A stretch of 62,000 nucleotides of DNA from Adiantum capillus-veneris (taxonomy: Eukaryota > Streptophyta > Polypodiopsida > Polypodiales > Pteridaceae), in assembly GCA_014529385.2 (NCBI GenBank), contig CM043951.1:108360469-108422468 (forward strand), read 5' to 3'. The notes under the pieces are model-generated. The model did no database searches and was not told where the DNA came from. It saw only the letters and a list, made by a program, of their open reading frames with translations. This document shows, in pieces, positions 1 through 11,254 of the stretch (its first letter is position 1; every line of letters starts with the position of its first letter). Both the position numbers and the translations under genes were made by a program.

Positions 1-743
1 AGAGAAAAGGATCTTGCGTAATACCTTATTTGTGACTTGCAAATGGAGATGGTTCGTTATGATGCTATCATAGAACTTGTACAAAAATCACTCAATGCTT
101 AGTGATTGCTAATCATTGCCAAAACACACACACACTGTCTTAGGGTGTGGGAGACCTCTCACCACAATACCCTCTTACAATGGACACAAAACTGGCAATG
201 AAAAACACACTAAAACACTTTCTAAAATCAAGATCAACCGATAAAACTCAAAATACACAAGTCACCTTGAATTCACCAAACCGTATTGCACAAATGGAAG
301 GACGAAGATTTGAACGTCGAATCACGCCTTTGATGCACCAAACCTCAATTTATTGATGATGAAGGAGCATGTACAATAGTGGTTTTGAGATTTGTGGAAC
401 TCACGCTCTCTCACTTGCAATGTGTAGCTTGAAGGCTTCTCTCACACCAAGAGTGAAGCTCACAAGTAGTTGCTACACCTAAGTCTCTCCTCACGCATAG
501 AGTGTTGGGGTGCTATGTGAGATATTGGAGGTTGTTTTACAAGAAGGAGAGGGGCCTATTTATAGGTTGGAGACCCCATATTAAGATTATTGGAAATCCT
601 AATTTACAAGCTAACAAATCAGGATTATGATTTTTTTGAATATCAAAACATTGCGGGCCTTCTTTGTCTGCTTGAGTCATGGGTGTGGGCTCAAAAGAGA
701 GCATTATTGATGGTAGATAAGGTGAAAGTAAGTTTTTAAGGAG

Positions 744-790
<47 letters not shown>

Positions 791-2416
791 ACTATACATG
801 TCTTGAGGTGAGGTGTCTTTTATGGTTAGGTCAATGCTATTTTGTGTTAGTATGTTAGTCGTTAGTAATCACTAGAAAGTTAATGTTACATTTACAATGG
901 GTAGAGTGAGTTGATTTGATGAAGGAAGAGGGGTGAATTAAAAGAGAATCATTGAGATAGTGAAGCTTTGAAGAAGCTTGAACTCACTTGTGTAGGTTCT
1001 CAAAATGACTATCGATCTTCTTCTTCGTCTTCTCTTCTTTATGCCACCGCCGCCAAGGTTGATCATCGTGATGAAAATGGTAATTCCGTTGATGAGATCT
1101 TTTGATTGGCAGAGGTTAAGCATGGTACACATGCTGAATTTATGTATATATATAAGGGGTAAGATGGAATTGTACTTTGGAGATAATAGAGAGAGGCATA
1201 GAGATGGTGTATGTACATGGAGAGCTCATATGAGAGCTATGGGAGTAAGTGGGGAGGTTAATGGTGAACAAGGTGAGAGAAACCATTGAAGGTGCAGGTT
1301 TGAGTGAGGTATTGAGAGAAATGTGTGTGTGTGTGTATGTGTGTGTGTGTAGAAGTGTGGAAAGAGGTGAGAGAAGACTATGGGCTACTTGTGAAAAAAG
1401 TGGGCAGACTGGGGTCCACTGAAAAAATCATAGCTCACCGCTGGTAGCTCCAAAAATCATGAAAAAATTTGAGGTGATTATTCAAAGCGTGGGCTACATT
1501 TTCTCTTTTGACCACTGCTCCAAATTCGGAGTGGAGATAGGTGCCAAAAGTCTCACCAAAAAGCCTGTTTTTATGCTTGCAAAAGTCTTTTAGTGGCCCC
1601 CTCCTTTGTTGAATTTGTACAATGCATCCAAGAGTGAGCCCCTCCTTTGTCATATCATAATACAAAGCATCCAAGTTGCCCTTGACACATGCATGGAGGA
1701 GGATTATTGGTGAATAAAGAAATATATACATGGTGGGACTAGTGTATGCACTATTCATGGACTTTAGCTCAATGAGCACATGGTGTTAGAATAATGAGTA
1801 AAAATAATAATAAAAATATGGAGGAGTTATGGATATGGAAAGATATTGGAATCATATGATATGGTCCCCCCTTGAATTATTTTGGGTGAAAGAGGAAAAG
1901 GTATGCAAGTAAATAATATAATAAAAGTAACCAATGAGTAGAAATCAATTTTTTGTTTTTACAAGGGTGAGGGTGAAAAGGTGGGAGTGATTTGTATAAA
2001 GCAAAAATATGAGGTTAGAGTATGTACATATTGGCAAAAAAATAAAATTATGGTGTAAGAGGATGAAAGAAGGTGTACATAGGTTTAATAAAACACACAC
2101 CTAAGTAGAAATATTTAAATAAAATACCAAAATAATTATAAAAAATCCCTATATTTAGGCCATATATACAATGAAATATTTACACACAAAGAGGCCATAA
2201 TATACTTTTATTTTTTTATTTTTTTTTATTTTTTTTGGCTCACCTAGCCCAGTGACTAGCTAGCTGAGGGTTTTTTAAGAAGATATGGAAAAAGTCCCCT
2301 AATTCACACACGCCTATTTACAATGAAATGGTAGGGATAGCCATAGTGTTTGGGTGATTTTGGTAGGGTGAGGTAGCTTACTATGGCAATTATGGAGAGC
2401 CGAAAAACGGCTATCA
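1..2416 (-). repeat. LTR A of the array (partial)
   Basis: Base 1 corresponds to about base 5237 of the next LTR, so about 283 bp of this LTR lie outside the window. It contains a GA microsatellite (about 746-788), a GT tract near 1325-1350 and a TATA-like box on the minus strand (556-565). Private differences from the other copies include the base at about 86 and the sequence just before the GA tract. The short ORFs inside it are not supported as genes. Confidence 0.9.
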
Positions 2417-2456
2417 TTAGCCCCCCCCTTAGATAATGGTACATTCATGTACCATT
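2417..2456 (-). promoter_or_regulatory. Polypurine tract and adjacent hairpin
   Basis: On the minus strand a G-rich run (2417-2431) sits directly against the start of the 3' LTR, the expected site for plus-strand priming. Immediately upstream of it in the RNA, 2435-2456 forms a perfect inverted repeat with 10-bp arms (AATGGTACAT / ATGTACCATT) and a 2-nt loop. The same arrangement recurs in the other two units (near 7649-7688 and 12882-12921), in the pol-bearing element (38687-38725) and in the plus-strand copy (48710-48749). Confidence 0.75.
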
Positions 2457-2463
2457 TATCTGA

Positions 2464-4653
2464 TCATACAACATGTATATTATGTAACGTCTGTCTTTGT
2501 CTGCTCTTATCTTTGAAGAACCTTTGTTGTATGATTAAAAAACCTTGTGTGATATGGAAGGTTCTCCGAGCCAATAGCAAGATGAAATGAAGTGACGGAG
2601 TAAACCTCCTCCATTGAGAAAGTTTCCATAAGCACCCCCCAGGATCAAAGATCTTGAAATATCTTTCCCAAAGCCAGATGTATGGTATGGAATCACTTAC
2701 TGATTTTGGTTGAAGAAACTTGTAGATTTTATTGTTGTCCATCATTGCATCTATCACTATGAATGTGATATAAAAGATTGGTTGCTCTTCCTCCTGTGTA
2801 AAGTTGATGTATCTGCTACGATCTTCAAGAGCTTGTATGAGCGAATTCCTGAACTGTAGCTCATAAAATTCATTCAACCTGGGTAGGCTCACCAAGTCAA
2901 AAATTATATGGCCTTCATGATTTAGGAAATCTCGATCCATGCTTCCAGCTGCTATTGGAAGGCATTGCAAATAGTTTACCACATAAGTAGATAATAGACG
3001 AAGGTTTCTATTGCTTCCAACACATTGGAAGAGAATAGATTTTGGTACTGATTGATGAGATATCCACATGTAGCAGTCAACAAGTTTTTCATCTATGATG
3101 AAGACCAGAAGCATCACAATGTGTGACCTCCATACACCAAAGAACCAAATGAAGAAGGTTTGGAAACCTCCGTTCATCACCAAGTATTCATGTCCTCCTC
3201 CACTTAAGAAGGTATGGTGCCCTCGATGAAAGGTATATGTGAAGAGAGGAGAAGTTGACTTTGAAGAGGTGAAACCCAAAGTGAAGATGATTGGGGCTTC
3301 AAAAGCTTGGATTTTCTTGCTAAGAGATTGTCCCATGAATGAAGAGCCACCCACTAAAACACCATCGGAGAGAATGATACCCTTCTGATAGTTTCCTTTT
3401 ATGATTTTATTTTTTACTACTCTCCCATGTTCTTCATCCCCTTCTAAGCCCCCCCTTTGGCAAGGTTGTAACTCCTCACATTGTACCACCTCAAAGGTTG
3501 ATGGAATACTGTTTGATTTTGTGAAACATTTGGCTTCTTGCATGATAGGTTCCTCTATGCTTAACATACATGGGTCATACCAATGCTTTTCAACATCCTC
3601 AAACACTTCTTCAAGATTATCCTCACCTGGATTCAACTCACACTCTTCTACTTTGTTTTGGAGTTGGCATTCCATGTACACAATCATCTTTTTATGATCA
3701 ATGTGGTCTATGATCTCTCCACCTATGATTTCATCTTCTTCTTCACTCTCTTCTTTTAGACAAGATACACTCTCAGAACATTCCATAAGATCAAGGTTAC
3801 CTTCAAGGTCTTCATTCTCCATAGAGTCATGTTGCACAAAAGCTTCGTCCGCTCGGACTAGAAATTGATCCTCCGCCAAAAGGTTGGATGTATCCATTAT
3901 TGAATCATCAATGCCATTTGAGATATCTTGTGTCGATTTTTGCATACTTGTGATAAAGGTAGAAGAAAGAGATTCCACATTTGAATCTTGGCCACACACT
4001 TTAGCACTTGAATAATCAGTTGGTATGTAAGTAACTTCTTCAACATTTGTCGGAGTAGAAGGAGACAAGTATGGCAAAGGAGATGACTCCTTGATAGAAA
4101 CACTTTCATGATGGTTGGTTCTTCCAGCATGATGGCAACCATTTTTGATGTAGAAGTACTTGTGAAACTTCCTTCGGGCAATAGTGACCGCTTCTTCAAA
4201 GGTAGAGGGTCCACTACAAGTAACCTTAGTCTTTAGGAAAGGAGACAAACCCGAAATAAATTGATCCATTTTTACATAATCTGGAAATGTAGAACTAAAT
4301 CCACATCCTTCCCATTGACGAGAAAAAATATCCTCATAAGCATAGTAGTCTTCACCATGTTGTTGAAGTCTCAGTAGTGAAGCCCATGATGTCTCTGTTG
4401 TTGGAATTTTAGAGAATCTGGTCTTCAAAGCTTTGGAAATTTGGATATACCCATCTTCAATCTGAGAAGACATACTCCAAAACCATTGCTCAGCGTTGCC
4501 TCTAAGGCATAGCAATAGAAAATCCCCTTTTTCAATGTCATCCCTTTTACCAAGGATACGACAAACCATTCTAAAATCAGCAAGAAAATCATCAACATCT
4601 TCTTCTAGATTTCCGAAGAAGATTGGGATATCATCAAAGGTATAGCGTGTCAT
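2464..4653 (-). CDS. Retrotransposon Gag-like protein, array unit 1
   Basis: An intact 729-codon ORF starting 301 bp inside the 5' LTR/internal junction. Residues about 1-165 fit the plant retrotransposon gag domain: an F-F-G-N-L-E-E-D-V-DDF start, an L-R-G-N-A-E-Q-W-F-W segment, a DYYAYEDIFSRQW segment and a FISGLSP segment. Residues about 190-380 are hydrophilic and very acidic. The remaining C-terminal half is not recognised; it has a hydrophobic stretch (near QTFFIWFFGVW) but no zinc knuckle and no protease motif. The product would be a particle structural protein able to package the element RNA. It differs from the unit 2 and 3 proteins by Leu instead of Phe in the N-S-(L/F)-I-Q-A-L-E segment. 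No other gene is present in the unit. Confidence 0.8.
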   Translation of the reverse strand: MTRYTFDDIPIFFGNLEEDVDDFLADFRMVCRILGKRDDIEKGDFLLLCLRGNAEQWFWSMSSQIEDGYIQISKALKTRFSKIPTTETSWASLLRLQQHGEDYYAYEDIFSRQWEGCGFSSTFPDYVKMDQFISGLSPFLKTKVTCSGPSTFEEAVTIARRKFHKYFYIKNGCHHAGRTNHHESVSIKESSPLPYLSPSTPTNVEEVTYIPTDYSSAKVCGQDSNVESLSSTFITSMQKSTQDISNGIDDSIMDTSNLLAEDQFLVRADEAFVQHDSMENEDLEGNLDLMECSESVSCLKEESEEEDEIIGGEIIDHIDHKKMIVYMECQLQNKVEECELNPGEDNLEEVFEDVEKHWYDPCMLSIEEPIMQEAKCFTKSNSIPSTFEVVQCEELQPCQRGGLEGDEEHGRVVKNKIIKGNYQKGIILSDGVLVGGSSFMGQSLSKKIQAFEAPIIFTLGFTSSKSTSPLFTYTFHRGHHTFLSGGGHEYLVMNGGFQTFFIWFFGVWRSHIVMLLVFIIDEKLVDCYMWISHQSVPKSILFQCVGSNRNLRLLSTYVVNYLQCLPIAAGSMDRDFLNHEGHIIFDLVSLPRLNEFYELQFRNSLIQALEDRSRYINFTQEEEQPIFYITFIVIDAMMDNNKIYKFLQPKSVSDSIPYIWLWERYFKIFDPGGCLWKLSQWRRFTPSLHFILLLARRTFHITQGFLIIQQRFFKDKSRQRQTLHNIHVV

Positions 4654-4932
4654 AGTCTCTCAATGCTAGAACCACACAAAGATTAGTTCCAAATAATCAT
4701 CAACTAACTACACAAAGTTTTGAAAGGTCTTTCAGCATGAATTCTAGATTCTTATGTGAAAATGTTTTTTTCCTTTCTTATGTTATGCATAATCCGAACC
4801 ATATTCTAGATCAATTTTTGTTTCCTTGAAATTAACCTCGGTCATACATGTTTTCATGATTCATATAATCTACACGATTATGCTGAAATTCAAGCATTCA
4901 TGCAATACAACAACAATAAGCACACAATCGCT

Positions 4933-4949
4933 CCTCAGTGGGGGCACCA
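4933..4949 (-). promoter_or_regulatory. Primer-binding site, array unit 1
   Basis: Just inside the LTR the minus strand reads TGGTGCCCCCACTGAGG. On the plus strand this is CCTCAGTGGGGGCACCA, which ends in CCA like a tRNA 3' end. Identical sites are at 10165-10181 and 15398-15414, and at 44917-44933 in the pol-bearing element. I could not assign the tRNA by eye. Confidence 0.75.
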
Positions 4950-4953
4950 AAAT

Positions 4954-5979
4954 TGAGGCGGTCCGGGGCGGGCAACAAGAGAGGCGACCTCTAAACACCC
5001 CTCAAGGCTCCCGTGCTGCTCAATTGGGGCTGGGGCAACCACAAGCACAACACAACAACAAACCACAGCCAAACCCAAACAAGATAGGGGCACCACCTAG
5101 TTATGGTATGCGAACTAGGACGCAAGAGAGATTTTGGCACAACCAAGAAGATGCACCACACAACACACACAAACAACCTCACACCAAGACACACACAAAC
5201 TGGACCAGAGAGAGCTAGAGCAAAGGGAAGAGAGAGAGAGAAAAGGATCTTGCGTAATACCTTATTTGTGACTTGCAAATGGAGATGGTTCGTTATGATG
5301 CTATCGTAGAACTTGTACAAAAATCACTCAATGCTTAGTGATTGCTAATCATTGCCAAAACACACACACACTGTCTTAGGGTGTGGGAGACCTCTCACCA
5401 CAATACCCTCTTACAATGGACACAAAACTGGCAATGAAAAACACACTAAAACACTTTCTAAAATCAAGATCAACCGATAAAACTCAAAATACACAAGTCA
5501 CCTTGAATTCACCAAACCGTATTGCACAAATGGAAGGACGAAGATTTGAACGTCGAATCACGCCTTTGATGCACCAAACCTCAATTTATTGATGATGAAG
5601 GAGCATGTACAATAGTGGTTTTGAGATTTGTGGAACTCACGCTCTCTCACTTGCAATGTGTAGCTTGAAGGCTTCTCTCACACCAAGAGTGAAGCTCACA
5701 AGTAGTTGCTACACCTAAGTCTCTCCTCACGCATAGAGTGTTGGGGTGCTATGTGAGATATTGGAGGTTGTTTTACAAGAAGGAGAGGGGCCTATTTATA
5801 GGTTGGAGACCCCATATTAAGATTATTGGAAATCCTAATTTACAAGCTAACAAATCAGGATTATGATTTTTTTGAATATCAAAACATTGCGGGCCTTCTT
5901 TGTCTGCTTGAGTCATGGGTGTGGGCTCAAAAGAGAGCATTATTGATGGTAGATAAGGTGAAAGTAAGTTTTAAGGAAG

Positions 5980-6022
<43 letters not shown>

Positions 6023-7648
6023 ACTATACATGTCTTGAGGTGAGGTGTCTTTTATGGTTAGGTCAATGCTATTTTGTGTTAGTATGTTAGTCGTTAGTAA
6101 TCACTAGAAAGTTAATGTTACATTTACAATGGGTAGAGTGAGTTGATTTGATGAAGGAAGAGGGGTGAATTAAAAGAGAATCATTGAGATAGTGAAGCTT
6201 TGAAGAAGCTTGAACTCACTTGTGTAGGTTCTCAAAATGACTATCGATCTTCTTCTTCGTCTTCTCTTCTTTATGCCACCGCCGCCAAGGTTGATCATCG
6301 TGATGAAAATGGTAATTCCGTTGATGAGATCTTTTGATTGGCAGAGGTTAAGCATGGTACACATGCTGAATTTATGTATATATATAAGGGGTAAGATGGA
6401 ATTGTACTTTGGAGATAATAGAGAGAGGCATAGAGATGGTGTATGTACATGGAGAGCTCATATGAGAGCTATGGGAGTAAGTGGGGAGGTTAATGGTGAA
6501 CAAGGTGAGAGAAACCATTGAAGGTGCAGGTTTGAGTGAGGTATTGAGAGAAATGTGTGTGTGTGTGTATGTGTGTGTGTGTAGAAGTGTGGAAAGAGGT
6601 GAGAGAAGACTATGGGCTACTTGTGAAAAAAGTGGGCAGACTGGGGTCCACTGAAAAAATCATAGCTCACCGCTGGTAGCTCCAAAAATCATGAAAAAAT
6701 TTGAGGTGATTATTCAAAGCGTGGGCTACATTTTCTCTTTTGACCACTGCTCCAAATTCGGAGTGGAGATAGGTGCCAAAAGTCTCACCAAAAAGCCTGT
6801 TTTTATGCTTGCAAAAGTCTCTTAGTGGCCCCCTCCTTTGTTGAATTTGTACAATGCATCCAAGAGTGAGCCCCTCCTTTGTCATATCATAATACAAAGC
6901 ATCCAAGTTGCCCTTGACACATGCATGGAGGAGGATTATTGGTGAATAAAGAAATATATACATGGTGGGACTAGTGTATGGACTATTCATGGACTTTAGC
7001 TCAATGAGCACATGGTGTTAGAATAATGAGTAAAAATAATAATAAAAATATGGAGGAGTTATGGATATGGAAAGATATTGGAATCATATGATATGGTCCC
7101 CCCTTGAATTATTTTGGGTGAAAGAGGAAAAGGTATGCAAGTAAATAATATAATAAAAGTAACCAATGAGTAGAAATCAATTTTTTGTTTTTACAAGGGT
7201 GAGGGTGAAAAGGTGGGAGTGATTTGTATAAAGCAAAAATATGAGGTTAGAGTATGTACATATTGGCAAAAAAATAAAATTATGGTGTAAGAGGATGAAA
7301 GAAGGTGTACATAGGTTTAATAAAACACACACCTAAGTAGAAATATTTAAATAAAATACCAAAATAATTATAAAAAATCCCTATATTTAGACCATATATA
7401 CAATGAAATATTTACACACAAAGAGGCCATAATATACTTTTATTTTTTTATTTATTTTTATTTTTTTTGGCTCACCTAGCCCAGTGACTAGCTAGCTGAG
7501 GGTTTTTTAAGAAGATATGGAAAAAGTCCCCTAATTCACACACGCCTATTTACAATGAAATGGTAGGGATAGCCATAGTGTTTGGGTGATTTTGGTAGGG
7601 TGAGGTAGCTTACTATGGCAATTATGGAGAGCCGAAAAACGGCTATCA
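4954..7648 (-). repeat. LTR B of the array
   Basis: Complete LTR of 2695 bp with TG...CA ends (TGATAGCC at 7648 reading down, CCTCA at 4954). It is shared between two adjacent units. The GA tract is at about 5982-6020 and a GT tract lies near 6555-6582. A private variant (CTCTTAG at about 6819-6825 where A and D have CTTTTAG) is shared only with LTR C, which makes B and C the most closely related pair. Confidence 0.92.
5792..5801 (-). promoter_or_regulatory. TATA-like promoter box in LTR B
   Basis: CTATAAATAG on the minus strand, within CCAACCTATAAATAGGCC, is a plausible core promoter for the element transcript. Matching boxes are at 556-565, 11024-11033 and 16257-16266 in the other array LTRs, 36855-36864 and 45776-45785 in the pol-bearing element, and 27563-27572 and 50495-50504 in the plus-strand copy. 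Its conservation in every family LTR supports function; the transcription start is not known. Confidence 0.55.
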
Positions 7649-7695
7649 TTAGCCCCCCCCTTAGATAATGGTACATTCATGTACCATTTATCTGA

Positions 7696-9885
7696 TCATA
7701 CAACATGTATATTATGTAACGTCTGTCTTTGTCTGCTCTTATCTTTGAAGAACCTTTGTTGTATGATTAAAAAACCTTGTGTGATATGGAAGGTTCTCCG
7801 AGCCAATAGCAAGATGAAATGAAGTGACGGAGTAAACCTCCTCCATTGAGAAAGTTTCCATAAGCACCCCCCAGGATCAAAGATCTTGAAATATCTTTCC
7901 CAAAGCCAGATGTATGGTATGGAATCACTTACTGATTTTGGTTGAAGAAACTTGTAGATTTTATTGTTGTCCATCATTGCATCTATCACTATGAATGTGA
8001 TATAAAAGATTGGTTGCTCTTCCTCCTGTGTAAAGTTGATGTATCTGCTACGATCTTCAAGAGCTTGTATGAACGAATTCCTGAACTGTAGCTCATAAAA
8101 TTCATTCAACCTGGGTAGGCTCACCAAGTCAAAAATTATATGGCCTTCATGATTTAGGAAATCTCGATCCATGCTTCCAGCTGCTATTGGAAGGCATTGC
8201 AAATAGTTTACCACATAAGTAGATAATAGACGAAGGTTTCTATTGCTTCCAACACATTGGAAGAGAATAGATTTTGGTACTGATTGATGAGATATCCACA
8301 TGTAGCAGTCAACAAGTTTTTCATCTATGATGAAGACCAGAAGCATCACAATGTGTGACCTCCATACACCAAAGAACCAAATGAAGAAGGTTTGGAAACC
8401 TCCGTTCATCACCAAGTATTCATGTCCTCCTCCACTTAAGAAGGTATGGTGCCCTCGATGAAAGGTATATGTGAAGAGAGGAGAAGTTGACTTTGAAGAG
8501 GTGAAACCCAAAGTGAAGATGATTGGGGCTTCAAAAGCTTGGATTTTCTTGCTAAGAGATTGTCCCATGAATGAAGAGCCACCCACTAAAACACCATCGG
8601 AGAGAATGATACCCTTCTGATAGTTTCCTTTTATGATTTTATTTTTTACTACTCTCCCATGTTCTTCATCCCCTTCTAAGCCCCCCCTTTGGCAAGGTTG
8701 TAACTCCTCACATTGTACCACCTCAAAGGTTGATGGAATACTGTTTGATTTTGTGAAACATTTGGCTTCTTGCATGATAGGTTCCTCTATGCTTAACATA
8801 CATGGGTCATACCAATGCTTTTCAACATCCTCAAACACTTCTTCAAGATTATCCTCACCTGGATTCAACTCACACTCTTCTACTTTGTTTTGGAGTTGGC
8901 ATTCCATGTACACAATCATCTTTTTATGATCAATGTGGTCTATGATCTCTCCACCTATGATTTCATCTTCTTCTTCACTCTCTTCTTTTAGACAAGATAC
9001 ACTCTCAGAACATTCCATAAGATCAAGGTTACCTTCAAGGTCTTCATTCTCCATAGAGTCATGTTGCACAAAAGCTTCGTCCGCTCGGACTAGAAATTGA
9101 TCCTCCGCCAAAAGGTTGGATGTATCCATTATTGAATCATCAATGCCATTTGAGATATCTTGTGTCGATTTTTGCATACTTGTGATAAAGGTAGAAGAAA
9201 GAGATTCCACATTTGAATCTTGGCCACACACTTTAGCACTTGAATAATCAGTTGGTATGTAAGTAACTTCTTCAACATTTGTCGGAGTAGAAGGAGACAA
9301 GTATGGCAAAGGAGATGACTCCTTGATAGAAACACTTTCATGATGGTTGGTTCTTCCAGCATGATGGCAACCATTTTTGATGTAGAAGTACTTGTGAAAC
9401 TTCCTTCGGGCAATAGTGACCGCTTCTTCAAAGGTAGAGGGTCCACTACAAGTAACCTTAGTCTTTAGGAAAGGAGACAAACCCGAAATAAATTGATCCA
9501 TTTTTACATAATCTGGAAATGTAGAACTAAATCCACATCCTTCCCATTGACGAGAAAAAATATCCTCATAAGCATAGTAGTCTTCACCATGTTGTTGAAG
9601 TCTCAGTAGTGAAGCCCATGATGTCTCTGTTGTTGGAATTTTAGAGAATCTGGTCTTCAAAGCTTTGGAAATTTGGATATACCCATCTTCAATCTGAGAA
9701 GACATACTCCAAAACCATTGCTCAGCGTTGCCTCTAAGGCATAGCAATAGAAAATCCCCTTTTTCAATGTCATCCCTTTTACCAAGGATACGACAAACCA
9801 TTCTAAAATCAGCAAGAAAATCATCAACATCTTCTTCTAGATTTCCGAAGAAGATTGGGATATCATCAAAGGTATAGCGTGTCAT
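7696..9885 (-). CDS. Retrotransposon Gag-like protein, array unit 2
   Basis: A 729-codon intact ORF with the same organisation as in unit 1: gag domain at residues 1-165, acidic linker, unrecognised C-terminal half with one hydrophobic patch. It carries Phe in the N-S-F-I-Q segment, as unit 3 does. The ORF starts at the first ATG after the leader. The start is supported by conservation of the N-terminal MTRYTFDDIP in all units and, with one change, in the older plus-strand copy at 34927. No frame damage is visible. Confidence 0.8.
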   Translation of the reverse strand: MTRYTFDDIPIFFGNLEEDVDDFLADFRMVCRILGKRDDIEKGDFLLLCLRGNAEQWFWSMSSQIEDGYIQISKALKTRFSKIPTTETSWASLLRLQQHGEDYYAYEDIFSRQWEGCGFSSTFPDYVKMDQFISGLSPFLKTKVTCSGPSTFEEAVTIARRKFHKYFYIKNGCHHAGRTNHHESVSIKESSPLPYLSPSTPTNVEEVTYIPTDYSSAKVCGQDSNVESLSSTFITSMQKSTQDISNGIDDSIMDTSNLLAEDQFLVRADEAFVQHDSMENEDLEGNLDLMECSESVSCLKEESEEEDEIIGGEIIDHIDHKKMIVYMECQLQNKVEECELNPGEDNLEEVFEDVEKHWYDPCMLSIEEPIMQEAKCFTKSNSIPSTFEVVQCEELQPCQRGGLEGDEEHGRVVKNKIIKGNYQKGIILSDGVLVGGSSFMGQSLSKKIQAFEAPIIFTLGFTSSKSTSPLFTYTFHRGHHTFLSGGGHEYLVMNGGFQTFFIWFFGVWRSHIVMLLVFIIDEKLVDCYMWISHQSVPKSILFQCVGSNRNLRLLSTYVVNYLQCLPIAAGSMDRDFLNHEGHIIFDLVSLPRLNEFYELQFRNSFIQALEDRSRYINFTQEEEQPIFYITFIVIDAMMDNNKIYKFLQPKSVSDSIPYIWLWERYFKIFDPGGCLWKLSQWRRFTPSLHFILLLARRTFHITQGFLIIQQRFFKDKSRQRQTLHNIHVV

Positions 9886-10185
9886 AGTCTCTCAATGCTA
9901 GAACCACACAAAGATTAGTTCCAAACAATCATCAACTAACTACACAAAGTTTTGAAAGGTCTTTCAGCATGAATTCTAGATTCTTATGTGAAAATGTTTT
10001 TTTCCTTTCTTATGTTATGCATAATCCGAACCATATTCTAGATCAATTTTTGTTTCCTTGAAATTAACCTCGGTCATACATGTTTTCATGATTCATATAA
10101 TCTACACGATTATGCTGAAATTCAAGCATTCATGCAATACAACAACAATAAGCACACAATCGCTCCTCAGTGGGGGCACCAAAAT

Positions 10186-11211
10186 TGAGGCGGTCCGGGG
10201 CGGGCAACAAGAGAGGCGACCTCTAAACACCCCTCAAGGCTCCCGTGCTGCTCAATTGGGGCTGGGGCAACCACAAGCACAACACAACAACAAACCACAG
10301 CCAAACCCAAACAAGATAGGGGCACCACCTAGTTATGGTATGCGAACTAGGACGCAAGAGAGATTTTGGCACAACCAAGAAGATGCACCACACAACACAC
10401 ACAAACAACCTCACACCAAGACACACACAAACTGGACCAGAGAGAGCTAGAGCAAAGGGAAGAGAGAGAGAGAAAAGGATCTTGCGTAATACCTTATTTG
10501 TGACTTGCAAATGGAGATGGTTCGTTATGATGCTATCGTAGAACTTGTACAAAAATCACTCAATGCTTAGTGATTGCTAATCATTGCCAAAACACACACA
10601 CACTGTCTTAGGGTGTGGGAGACCTCTCACCACAATACCCTCTTACAATGGACACAAAACTGGCAATGAAAAACACACTAAAACACTTTCTAAAATCAAG
10701 ATCAACCGATAAAACTCAAAATACACAAGTCACCTTGAATTCACCAAACCGTATTGCACAAATGGAAGGACGAAGATTTGAACGTCGAATCACGCCTTTG
10801 ATGCACCAAACCTCAATTTATTGATGATGAAGGAGCATGTACAATAGTGGTTTTGAGATTTGTGGAACTCACGCTCTCTCACTTGCAATGTGTAGCTTGA
10901 AGGCTTCTCTCACACCAAGAGTGAAGCTCACAAGTAGTTGCTACACCTAAGTCTCTCCTCACGCATAGAGTGTTGGGGTGCTATGTGAGATATTGGAGGT
11001 TGTTTTACAAGAAGGAGAGGGGCCTATTTATAGGTTGGAGACCCCATATTAAGATTATTGGAAATCCTAATTTACAAGCTAACAAATCAGGATTATGATT
11101 TTTTTGAATATCAAAACATTGCGGGCCTTCTTTGTCTGCTTGAGTCATGGGTGTGGGCTCAAAAGAGAGCATTATTGATGGTAGATAAGGTGAAAGTAAG
11201 TTTTAAGGAAG

Positions 11212-11254
<43 letters not shown>

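Noticed and set aside
1005-1289. Small ORF repeated in every LTR (start MTIDLLLRLLFF), and its antisense partners
   Set aside because: Repeats because the LTR repeats. No recognised domain, and overlapping frames on both strands are equally open.
3050-3170. Hydrophobic stretch in the array ORF as an envelope transmembrane segment
   Set aside because: One short hydrophobic patch inside a single ORF, no signal peptide, no separate env reading frame.
4933-4949. tRNA 3' end (CCTCAGTGGGGGCACCA)
   Set aside because: It lies exactly at an LTR junction and recurs in every family copy; it is a primer-binding site, not a tRNA gene. No cloverleaf surrounds it.
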